DNA of 6,852 nucleotides from CAYYNP01 sp964472545. Lineage in GTDB: Bacteria > Planctomycetota > Planctomycetia > Pirellulales > Thermoguttaceae. The stretch spans positions 1 through 6,852 of the forward strand of contig CAYYNP010000422.1 of the NCBI GenBank assembly GCA_964472545.1. Direction: 5' to 3'. The notes beneath the pieces were generated by a model, which made no database searches, was not told where the DNA came from, and was given only the letters and a program-made list of their open reading frames with translations. Both the position numbers and the translations under genes were made by a program. Below are positions 1 through 5,347 of this stretch, one piece after another; the stretch's first letter is position 1; the number at the start of each line of letters is the position of its first letter.

Positions 1-1
1 G

Positions 2-46
2 GCGTCTCGCTCCGCGAGACGCACCGACATCTCGCGGAGCGAGATG
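2..46. repeat. REP-like inverted hairpin pair
   Basis: Two perfect hairpins stand side by side. The first (2-22) has arms GCGTCTCGC and GCGAGACGC around the loop TCC. The second (28-46) has arms CATCTCGC and GCGAGATG around the loop GGA. Their loops and arms are reverse complements, so the second is an inverted copy of the first, as in paired REP/BIME elements. The second copy is followed by ACTAC (47-51), which also follows the copy at 3511-3529. The pair lies just past the 3' end of the minus-strand aldolase gene. It could act as an mRNA 3' end stabiliser or weak terminator, but no T-run follows. The left edge is cut by the window. Confidence 0.8.
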
Positions 47-71
47 ACTACTCTAAGAAACGCGGCGCCGG

Positions 72-1040
72 TCAAACGTCGCTGATGATCTGGTCGTAGA
101 ACTCCACGTACTTGTCGCGGTCTTCGCCGTCGCGGGCGGCGATCGCCGTACGGGGGTGCTGATTGTATTGGCCGGTGATGTTGTACTGCGCGTGTGGGCC
201 CCAATCGATCTCACGGCTCAGCGGCAGCAATTGGTCCTGCAGAACCTGGTAGATCGGACGCAGCTTGAACTTCGGGTTGCGGAGGAAGCCGAGCATCAAT
301 TCCATCGGGCAATTGCCCGCCCCGCGGCCGATGCCCATCATTGAGGCGTCGACCCGGTTGGCTCCGTGGATGATCGCCTCGATCGTATTGGCGAAGGCGA
401 GTTGCTGGTTGTTGTGGGCGTGCATCCCGACCTCTTTTCCCGCGGCCTTGCCAGCCTCGAGGTACTTCTTCACCAGGATCTCGATCTGCTCGGCGTACAT
501 CGCCCCGAAGCTGTCGACCACCACGATCACGCTGGCCGGCGTCTGGGCGATTTCCTCGAGCACCTGGTCGACTTCAGTCTCCTGGGCCGTGGAGACGGCC
601 ATCAGATTGGCGCAGACGTCGTAGCCCTTTTCAGCCGCGTCGTGGATCATGTCGGACGCCTCGGACACCTGGTGGACGTAGAACGCCACCCGAATCATGT
701 CCAACACGCTGTCTTCCTTCGGCAGTACCTCCGTCTTCCAGTCGGACTTGCCTGCGTCACACATCACCGAGAGCTTCAGCGGCGTGTCGTTGTCGCCCAC
801 GATCCGCCGGACGTCTTCCTCGTCGCAGTGCTTCCAAGGGCCGAACTTATCGCGGGGGAAGAGCTTCTTGGAGTTCTTGTAGCCGATTTCCATGTGGTCC
901 AAGCCGGCGTCGACGTTGGCCTGGTAGACGGCCCTGACAAAGTCGTCGCTGAGGTTGTGATCGTTGACCAGCCCACCGTCGCGGATGGTACAATCGAGGA
1001 CTTTCAACTCGGGCCGATAAGTGATCCATGGGGCAGTCAC
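72..1040 (-). CDS. HMGL/DmpG-like aldolase-superfamily enzyme
   Basis: A 322-residue TIM-barrel enzyme of the DRE-TIM metallolyase (HMGL-like) superfamily, which includes 4-hydroxy-2-oxovalerate aldolase, HMG-CoA lyase and isopropylmalate synthase. Visible motifs are D16-C-T18-I-R20-D21-G at the N terminus (catalytic Arg and metal-binding Asp), MEIGY at 50-54, VDSFGAMY at 175-182, the metal-binding H207-A-H209-N-N, and GIGRGAGN at 236-243. It should bind a divalent metal and catalyse aldol-type C-C cleavage or condensation; the substrate cannot be told. No acetaldehyde dehydrogenase partner (DmpF) is adjacent, so a meta-cleavage role is not supported. The GTG start at 1040 is chosen because AAGGAG lies 6 bases upstream, the conserved motif begins soon after, and a promoter occupies the DNA further upstream. 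A longer frame opening at 1139 would read through that promoter. The gene stands alone and ends in TGA, followed by a hairpin pair. Confidence 0.88.
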   Translation of the reverse strand: MTAPWITYRPELKVLDCTIRDGGLVNDHNLSDDFVRAVYQANVDAGLDHMEIGYKNSKKLFPRDKFGPWKHCDEEDVRRIVGDNDTPLKLSVMCDAGKSDWKTEVLPKEDSVLDMIRVAFYVHQVSEASDMIHDAAEKGYDVCANLMAVSTAQETEVDQVLEEIAQTPASVIVVVDSFGAMYAEQIEILVKKYLEAGKAAGKEVGMHAHNNQQLAFANTIEAIIHGANRVDASMMGIGRGAGNCPMELMLGFLRNPKFKLRPIYQVLQDQLLPLSREIDWGPHAQYNITGQYNQHPRTAIAARDGEDRDKYVEFYDQIISDV

Positions 1041-1046
1041 GAGAAA

Positions 1047-1052
1047 CTCCTT
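1047..1052 (-). promoter_or_regulatory. Shine-Dalgarno site of the aldolase gene
   Basis: On the minus strand the sequence reads AAGGAG, then TTTCTC, then GTG. The 6-base spacing is close to ideal and decides the GTG start at 1040 over upstream in-frame starts. Confidence 0.8.
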
Positions 1053-1092
1053 GAAGTAAACTGGCGCAGGGCTGTCACACCGCGAACCCTTC

Positions 1093-1121
1093 ACTATCTC
1101 TTGCTTTGGGTCGCTTGTCAA
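1093..1121 (-). promoter_or_regulatory. sigma70-type promoter for the aldolase gene
   Basis: On the minus strand a perfect -35 box TTGACA (1116-1121) is followed by a 17-base spacer and a -10 box GATAGT (1093-1098, four of six matches to TATAAT). Transcription would start near 1086, giving a leader of about 45 bases before the GTG start. The position fits the annotated start and argues against a longer N terminus. Confidence 0.65.
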
Positions 1122-1347
1122 TCGTGCACTCCTTGGCAAGCATGCCGCTAATGGGGGTTATGCAATCGGGTCAAGTTCCGCAGCACACACCCGGCGGCGA
1201 TGGGGAAAACGCCCTAACCCACACCGCCCGGCGGCCCGCCGGCCCGTCGCCAACGGCCGGTTGGGCTGTCTGCCTCGAACACCGCAAAACACGCGAAAAA
1301 CGTCCCCGGTGTGCCTCAGATCGGCTCAAACGGGCGAAAATGGCGAG

Positions 1348-1372
1348 AAAAACGGGGCTCTGGGGCGTTTTT
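1348..1372. terminator. terminator-like A/T-flanked stem-loop
   Basis: AAAAACG (1348-1354) pairs perfectly with CGTTTTT (1366-1372) around an 11-base G-rich loop. The stem is T-rich on the 3' arm in either direction, so it could work on both strands. No obvious gene ends here. It would terminate a short minus-strand transcript starting near 1530, or stop antisense reading into either neighbour. The large loop makes this a modest candidate. Confidence 0.35.
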
Positions 1373-1438
1373 CCCGGTTTTTCCGGGGTTTCCGGGCTAA
1401 TCTGGGTTGCATTTCTCGTCGAAATCAGTCTAATCAGC

Positions 1439-1528
1439 GCGTCCTTGTGCTTAGCAGCCCTTTGCTCGGCGTCCTTGTGCTGGGTGGCCATCTGCTGGGC
1501 GGCTCGGTGCTCTTTGGCCCGCATTGTA
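1439..1528. repeat. degenerate 15-bp tandem repeat, six units
   Basis: Six consecutive 15-base units run from 1439 to 1528: GCGTCCTTGTGCTTA, GCAGCCCTTTGCTCG, GCGTCCTTGTGCTGG, GTGGCCATCTGCTGG, GCGGCTCGGTGCTCT and TTGGCCCGCATTGTA. Units 1 and 3 share their first 13 bases. Because the unit is a multiple of three, every frame gives a five-residue period. The plus strand reads ASLCL/AALCS/ASLCW/VAICW, resembling pentapeptide repeats. The minus strand reads a ten-residue period around HKDAEQRAAK. The pattern suggests expansion of a coding motif, or a remnant of one. Confidence 0.65.
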
Positions 1529-1604
1529 GCGGCCTAGGATCGTGTGGCCTTGCACTCGGACCGACGACTTGTCCCTTTGATACCTCACACGGAGGGTAAC
1601 TCTC

Positions 1605-1931
1605 ATGGCGAAAGCAGCCAAGCCGAAGAAACCACCAACCAAGACCGAGATCCTCGCGAACATCGCCGCTGCGACCGATCTATCCAGGAAACAGGTGGCA
1701 GCAGTGTTCGACGCGTTGTCCGGCGAGATCAAGAAGAGCATGGGCGCACGCGGCCCCGGTGCCTTCACCATCCCCGGATTGGTCAAAGTCGTCAAGAAGA
1801 AGATCCCCGCGCGGCCGGCCGAAAAGAACTGGAAAAACCCGTTCACCGGCGAACTCCAAGATCGGCCCGCCAAGCCGGCCTCCACGACCGTCAAGGTTCG
1901 TCCGCTGAAGAACCTCAAGGACATGGTCTAG
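1605..1931 (+). CDS. HU/IHF-family DNA-binding protein
   Basis: A 108-residue nucleoid-associated protein of the HU/IHF family, expected to bind and bend DNA as a dimer. A basic Lys/Pro-rich tail (residues 1-13) precedes the usual HU start TKTEILANIAAATDLSRKQV (12-31), which forms the helical dimerisation part. GAFTIPGLVKVV (52-63) matches the beta-sheet region. KNPFTGE (77-83) corresponds to the RNP-TGE segment of the DNA-binding arm, with Pro79 at the place of the DNA-intercalating proline. The length is slightly above the usual 90-100 residues because of the tail. The ATG at 1605 is supported by GGAGGG (1591-1596) eight bases upstream. The gene is alone, divergent from the aldolase gene and convergent with maf. 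The extra basic tail is common in divergent HU proteins of planctomycetes and may add non-specific DNA contacts (inference). Confidence 0.9.
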   Translation: MAKAAKPKKPPTKTEILANIAAATDLSRKQVAAVFDALSGEIKKSMGARGPGAFTIPGLVKVVKKKIPARPAEKNWKNPFTGELQDRPAKPASTTVKVRPLKNLKDMV

Positions 1932-1939
1932 GCCGAATC

Positions 1940-1960
1940 GCCGCGTGGCTTGCACGCGGC
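1940..1960 (+). terminator. hairpin behind the HU gene
   Basis: A perfect 8-bp stem, GCCGCGTG (1940-1947) with CACGCGGC (1953-1960), closes a 5-base loop nine bases after the HU stop codon. No T-run follows, so it may be a transcript 3' end structure and not a classic intrinsic terminator. Confidence 0.45.
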
Positions 1961-2053
1961 CGGATGGAAGCCGCTCATCGGTCCCCCAGCCCCGACGACG
2001 TGGACGCGTTGACGGGGAGGGTGTCGACGAGCGGTTTTCCCATGCGCAGTGGC

Positions 2054-2072
2054 GGCGGTGGTTCGCACCGCC
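2054..2072 (-). terminator. hairpin behind the maf gene
   Basis: A perfect 7-bp stem, GGCGGTG (2054-2060) with CACCGCC (2066-2072), closes the loop GTTCG about ten bases past the maf stop codon, in the convergent spacer with HU. It has no T-run in the maf direction. Its placement mirrors the hairpin behind HU, so each of the two converging genes has its own stem-loop. Confidence 0.4.
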
Positions 2073-2082
2073 CGTTCTCCAC

Positions 2083-2652
2083 TCAGCCGAGCATCTCCGC
2101 CAGCAGTTCCATCGGCAAGCCGACGACGTTCGACTCGCTGCCCTCGAGTACGTGGACCCATCCCAAACGGTCCTGATAGCCGAACGCGCCCGCCTTGCCG
2201 CGCCATTGTCCGCCGGCCAGATACTCGTCGAGTTGTTGCCGGCCGAGTCGGTCCATCTCGAGCGTGGTCGTCGCGACTTGGGTGTTCGCTTCGCCGCCTG
2301 GCACTTCCCACACGCAGAGCCCGCTGAAGACCCGATGGCGGCGGCCACTGAGTTTTTCGAGCATTGCCCGCGCCTCGTCGATGTCCGCCGGCTGGCCGAG
2401 GATCTCTCCGTCGCACTCGGCCACCGTATCGCAGCCGATCACCACGCCCACATCGATCATCTCGGCCACGTTGCGGGCTTTCAGTTCGGCCAATCGGGCG
2501 ACAAACTCGGCGGGGCTCTCCGTCGGACGGCGCGGCGGCTCGGCCGCGTCGGACGGCGGACGGACGGCAAAGCGGTAGCCCGCCGCGGTGAGCAGCTCCC
2601 GCCGGCGCGGCGAACGGCTGGCAAGAATCAACTTGGGTGGTTGTTGGGGCAT
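2083..2652 (-). CDS. maf: Maf-family nucleoside triphosphate pyrophosphatase
   Basis: A 189-residue cytoplasmic house-cleaning enzyme of the Maf/HAM1 fold, which hydrolyses non-canonical or excess NTPs to NMP and pyrophosphate; Maf was first known as a septum-formation inhibitor. ILASRSPRRRELL (9-21) is the phosphate-binding loop with Ser12, Arg16 and Arg17. Lys58 sits in the LAELKARNV helix. GCDTV (73-77) carries the catalytic Asp75. GEILGQPAD (82-90) is the next motif, SGRRHRVFSGLCV follows, then KAGAFGYQD and the C-terminal GSESNVVGLPMELL. The usual Lys of the ILGKP motif is Gln87 here, which could change activity or substrate choice. The ATG at 2652 gives a normal family length; a GTG ten codons earlier (2682) is also possible, and neither has a clear Shine-Dalgarno site. 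The gene diverges from the pseudouridine synthase gene across 77 bases. Confidence 0.9.
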   Translation of the reverse strand: MPQQPPKLILASRSPRRRELLTAAGYRFAVRPPSDAAEPPRRPTESPAEFVARLAELKARNVAEMIDVGVVIGCDTVAECDGEILGQPADIDEARAMLEKLSGRRHRVFSGLCVWEVPGGEANTQVATTTLEMDRLGRQQLDEYLAGGQWRGKAGAFGYQDRLGWVHVLEGSESNVVGLPMELLAEMLG

Positions 2653-2729
2653 GGCGGTGTAGTAAGATGGTCCGCGTGGCACCAGCGAATATACGTCAAG
2701 GCAACCCGACCGCCCAGCCCCGAGCCGCG

Positions 2730-3416
2730 ATGCGTTTCGATCTACCTAAGAGCCTTGACGTCCTCTTCGAAGACAACCACCTGTTGGCGGTTGCCAAGCC
2801 AGCCGGACTGCCGACCATGGGCACGCCCGCCGGACGCCCGACGCTGCTGACGTTGGCCAAGGAGTACGTCAAACGCCGCTACGCCAAGCCGGGCAACGTC
2901 TACCTCGGGGTGATGAGCCGGCTCGACGCCCCGGTGACCGGCGTGATCCTCTTGGCACGCACCTCGAAGGCCGCCCGGCGTCTGACCGAGCAGTTCCGCG
3001 AGCACACCGTCGAGAAGGTCTATTGGGCGCTGGTCGAAGGGGCAATCCGGCCAACTTCTGGCGATTGTATCGATTGGGTCGGCCCGGACCCGCGGCATCG
3101 GAAGATGCGTATCGTGGGCAAGGACCTGCCCGAGGCGAAAGAGGCCCGCTTGTCGTACGGGCGGCTGTCTTCCAAGTCGGGCGACTCGCTGTTGGAGGTG
3201 CGACTGGATACAGGCCGGAAGCACCAGATCCGGCTGCAACTCGCCCATCGCGGCCACCCAATCCTCGGCGACCGCAAGTACGGCAGCCGGCGCCCCTGGC
3301 CGTCGGGCATCGCGTTGCACGCCCGACGGCTGGTCGTCGACCATCCGATCCGTCACCAGCCGCTGGTTCTGGAGGCCCCGCCGCCGGCCGGGTGGCGTGG
3401 CGTGAGGCCATCGTAG
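2730..3416 (+). CDS. RluA-family RNA pseudouridine synthase
   Basis: A 228-residue RluA-type synthase that should isomerise uridine to pseudouridine in rRNA or tRNA; the target site cannot be told from sequence. LFEDNHLLAVAKPAGLPT (12-29) is the opening strand and KPAG motif. SRLDAPVTG (63-71) holds the catalytic Asp66; most family members have HRLD, so His is replaced by Ser63. LDTGRKHQIRLQLAHRGHPI (159-178) and GDRKYG (180-185) are the later conserved RNA-binding and fold motifs. There is no N-terminal S4 domain, as in the compact RluA/TruC-like members. The ATG at 2730 starts just before the conserved region. Starts at 2637 or 2667 are in frame but lie inside or next to maf. No Shine-Dalgarno site is seen. 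The TAG stop (3414-3416) falls in the GTAG head of a REP-like repeat, so insertion of the repeat may have set the C terminus. Confidence 0.9.
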   Translation: MRFDLPKSLDVLFEDNHLLAVAKPAGLPTMGTPAGRPTLLTLAKEYVKRRYAKPGNVYLGVMSRLDAPVTGVILLARTSKAARRLTEQFREHTVEKVYWALVEGAIRPTSGDCIDWVGPDPRHRKMRIVGKDLPEAKEARLSYGRLSSKSGDSLLEVRLDTGRKHQIRLQLAHRGHPILGDRKYGSRRPWPSGIALHARRLVVDHPIRHQPLVLEAPPPAGWRGVRPS

Positions 3417-3534
3417 CCGTCTTGCTCCGCAAGATGAGCCTTTGCGAGATGTCCCTGCGTCTCTTGCTTCGCGAGATGTGATCGCGTCCGGCACGGCGAC
3501 ACGTGGCTGACGTCTCGCGGAGCGAGACGACTAC
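3413..3534. repeat. cluster of REP-like hairpins
   Basis: Several copies of the element seen at 2-46 lie between the synthase and kinase genes. Copy A starts GTAGCCG (3413) and folds as CGTCTTGC/GCAAGATG (3418-3436) with loop TCC and one G-T pair. A half copy, TTTGCGAGATG, is at 3441-3451. Copy B (3460-3478) has loop TTC and imperfect arms. Copy C (3511-3529) is perfect, CGTCTCGC/GCGAGACG with loop GGA, in inverted orientation, followed by ACTAC (3530-3534). The consensus is GTAGTCGTCTCGC plus TCC plus GCGAGACG. Perfect and decayed copies lie side by side, which suggests repeated insertion with ageing of older copies. No RAYT transposase is in the window. Confidence 0.75.
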
Positions 3535-3601
3535 CATGGCGATCCCCGCTTGCGGCTTTGCAGGGCCCAGGTTAACGTAGTACAAGGGGGTCATTTGATC
3601 G

Positions 3602-5008
3602 ATGCCGTCCCCGATCGTCATCCGGGGATCGACCTGCGACAGTGTGTACCCGGTGAACGCGCCCGGCCGAACGACGTTTGAACAATGTGCCCTGGCTAGC
3701 GGTCTGCTCACCGAGGAGCAGATCGAGGAAGCCCGCACCGCCGTGGGATGGTCCAACGGCGACGAGCCCGACACCGACGCCCCGCCCACCGAGCAGCAAC
3801 TGGCGGATCGGCTGGTCGAGATGGGCTACTTGAACGTCTGGCAGGCCAAGCAGTTGATCGAAGGCCGCACCAAGTTCAACTTGGGCCAATATCAGATCAT
3901 CGATTCGATCGGGCAAGGCGGCATGGGGCAGGTCTTCAAGGCCGAGCACAACGTGATGGGACGCGTGGTGGCGATCAAAGTGCTCCCGCTGAGCAAGTCG
4001 ACCCCCGACGCCGTGCTCAACTTCACCCGCGAAATGCGGGCCCTGGCCAGTCTCGACCATAACCGGCTGGTCCGCGCGCTCGACGCCGGCCAGGACGGCA
4101 ACGTCTACTACCTGGTCACCGAATACGTGCCCGGGCTCGACTTGCGGAAGCTGGTCCGCCGCGACGGCCCAATGACCATGCGGGCGGCGGCCGACGTGAT
4201 CTTTCAAGTGGCCGAGGGGCTCGAATACGCTCATGCCCAAGGGCTGATCCATCGCGACGTGAAGCCCGGCAACGTGCTGGTCACACCCGAGGGTGAGGCG
4301 AAGCTCTCCGATCTTGGCCTGGCCGGCCCGGTGGAGGGCAATGCGGAAAACGACCCGCGCTACGGGAAGATCGTGGGCACGGCCGATTACCTTGCGCCCG
4401 ACCACGTCAAGTCGCCGTGGGACCCCACGCCGGCCTGGGACATCTACTCGCTCGGCTGCACGCTCTACTACGCGGTGACCGGCAAGGTCCCGTTCCCCGG
4501 CGGCACCACGGCCGAGAAGACCACCGCCCATCAGGAACTCCGCCCGTTGGATCCTCGGCGGCTGAACAGGGACCTTTCCGACGCATACGTCGACATGCTG
4601 GCCGACATGATGGCGAAGAACCCGTCGGAACGCGTGGCCTCGGCGGCCGAGGTGATGCAGCGTTTGGCACCGTGGACCGATCGGGCTTCCCGTCTGCCGG
4701 CCCCGGCGGCCGGTTTGCCGGCGGCGAATCCGCCGGCGGGCGCACCACCGATGGCCGCGCCGCCGCTGGCCGTCCGTCCGCTGCCCACACCCCCGCCGGT
4801 TGCCGCGCCGGCTGCTCCCCGCACGCCGCAGCCCCCGGGCGGCCAAGCCGGTTTCCCGGAAATGCCCCGCACCGACGACGACGACAGTTCCAGCCTGATC
4901 CTACCCACCCGCGTCTCTTTACCGTCGGCCGGCCAACTGACGATCCTGATCCTGGTGCCGGTGACGGTGGCGGCGTTGATGTTGATTCTGTGGTGGTTTA
5001 TGCGGTGA
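3602..5008 (+). CDS. tail-anchored Ser/Thr protein kinase
   Basis: A 468-residue Hanks-type kinase. Residues 24-96 form a helical N-terminal module (FEQCALASGLLTEEQ, then LADRLVEMGYLNVWQAKQL) of the kind that precedes many planctomycete kinases. The kinase domain runs from about 97 to 365: glycine loop GQGGMGQVF (104-112), VAIK with Lys126, helix C Glu144, HRDVKPGN (217-224) with catalytic Asp219, metal-binding Asp237 in DLG (in place of DFG), GTADYLAPD (259-267, APD for APE) and DIYSLG (280-285). All catalytic residues are present, so it should be active. A Pro/Ala-rich linker (about 368-425) and an acidic DDDD stretch lead to one hydrophobic helix (about 446-467), ending in Arg468. The kinase is thus held to the membrane by its C terminus with the catalytic part in the cytoplasm, and has no external sensor domain. 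AAGGGGG (3584-3590) lies 11 bases before the ATG. A small membrane-protein gene follows after 24 bases. Confidence 0.93.
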   Translation: MPSPIVIRGSTCDSVYPVNAPGRTTFEQCALASGLLTEEQIEEARTAVGWSNGDEPDTDAPPTEQQLADRLVEMGYLNVWQAKQLIEGRTKFNLGQYQIIDSIGQGGMGQVFKAEHNVMGRVVAIKVLPLSKSTPDAVLNFTREMRALASLDHNRLVRALDAGQDGNVYYLVTEYVPGLDLRKLVRRDGPMTMRAAADVIFQVAEGLEYAHAQGLIHRDVKPGNVLVTPEGEAKLSDLGLAGPVEGNAENDPRYGKIVGTADYLAPDHVKSPWDPTPAWDIYSLGCTLYYAVTGKVPFPGGTTAEKTTAHQELRPLDPRRLNRDLSDAYVDMLADMMAKNPSERVASAAEVMQRLAPWTDRASRLPAPAAGLPAANPPAGAPPMAAPPLAVRPLPTPPPVAAPAAPRTPQPPGGQAGFPEMPRTDDDDSSSLILPTRVSLPSAGQLTILILVPVTVAALMLILWWFMR

Positions 5009-5032
5009 ACTGATGTTGGCGGTGGAGTTCCG

Positions 5033-5203
5033 ATGGACCTCGACGATTCCCACCTTCGCCGCCGGGAACATCGCCGCGGGCGGTCGAGCAAGTGGTTGGT
5101 GTGGATCGGCGGTGTGTTGGGCGTCCTGCTGTTGGCGGGCGTGGTCATGCTTGTCTGGCTGCTGGCGCTGATATGTCTGTGGGGTCTGCTGGAGATCTTC
5201 TAG
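5033..5203 (+). CDS. small membrane protein behind the kinase
   Basis: A 56-residue protein of unknown family. Residues 2-20 are charged (MDLDDSHLRRREHRRGR, then SSK) with seven Arg/Lys, and residues 21-53 are almost purely hydrophobic with four Trp. By the positive-inside rule the N terminus should be cytoplasmic, with a single long helix or tight hairpin in the membrane. The ATG is supported by GGTGGAG (5021-5027), with five bases between GGAG and the start. Nearly all codons end in G or C, as in the neighbouring genes. It starts 24 bases after the kinase stop, on the same strand and with no terminator between, so co-transcription is likely. It may be a membrane partner or regulator of the tail-anchored kinase (inference). 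It could still be a chance frame, since proof of translation is lacking. Confidence 0.6.
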   Translation: MDLDDSHLRRREHRRGRSSKWLVWIGGVLGVLLLAGVVMLVWLLALICLWGLLEIF

Positions 5204-5228
5204 TGCTTTGTCAACATTCGAAAGTGGG

Positions 5229-5285
5229 GCGAGCATCTTGCTTGCGGCTTGGAACTCAGCGCCAAACGCAGGCCGGAGGCTTACG
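5229..5285. repeat. second hairpin pair, REP-like
   Basis: Two imperfect hairpins with three-base loops lie 25 bases past the small membrane gene. The first (5229-5245) is GCGAGCA/TGCTTGC around TCT with one G-T pair. The second (5267-5285) pairs across the loop GGA with one mismatch and one G-T pair. The three-base loop and gene 3' end position match the elements at 2-46 and 3413-3534, but the arms differ. This may be another family or a decayed relative. Confidence 0.45.
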
Positions 5286-5347
5286 CCACACACCATGGAG
5301 GAGGACGCACTGAAGGTCGTTGGCCACCAAAACGCCGCACTCCACCC

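Larger units (their letters stand above)
1122..1604. other. long intergenic spacer without a convincing gene
   Basis: This 480-base spacer separates the divergent aldolase and HU genes. It holds a GC-rich hairpin (1228-1242, CCGGCG/CGCCGG), a terminator-like stem-loop (1348-1372), runs of CCGG alternating with T-tracts (1373-1398), and a 15-bp tandem repeat (1439-1528). A minus-strand open frame from ATG 1524 to about 1171 (117 codons) begins with an Ala/Lys/Gln/His-rich helical stretch with a ten-residue period, but has no Shine-Dalgarno site and its later part looks non-coding. A plus-strand frame (1106-1537) is no better. I see no clear promoter for HU beyond its ribosome binding site. The region could contain a small RNA or a decayed gene. 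Confidence 0.5.

Noticed and set aside
1041..1139. N-terminal extension of the aldolase to 1139
   Set aside because: It would translate through a good promoter and the ribosome binding site, and gives sequence unlike the family.
366..1151. Long plus-strand open frame opposite the aldolase gene
   Set aside because: It mirrors the aldolase codons in a GC-rich gene and has no recognisable motif.
1106..1537. Pentapeptide-repeat protein on the plus strand
   Set aside because: Only the last 30 or so residues fit the five-residue period; the rest is featureless and runs across the aldolase promoter region.
2637..2729. Earlier starts for the pseudouridine synthase
   Set aside because: They overlap or abut maf, add residues not typical of the family, and lack a ribosome binding site.
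2653..2729. Promoters in the maf/synthase divergent spacer
   Set aside because: TTGACG and TATATT occur on the minus strand but without correct spacing to a partner box, so no promoter can be called.
3550..3586. Kinase promoter
   Set aside because: The best -35/-10 pairs upstream of the kinase match only three or four of six bases each.
3572..4846. Long minus-strand open frame opposite the kinase gene
   Set aside because: A GC-rich shadow with His/Arg/Gly/Val-rich, motif-free protein; the kinase on the other strand has all catalytic residues.
5013..5171. Alternative 52-codon frame starting at ATG 5013
   Set aside because: It overlaps the 5033 frame, lacks a ribosome binding site at the right distance, and gives a Cys/Trp-rich low-quality sequence.
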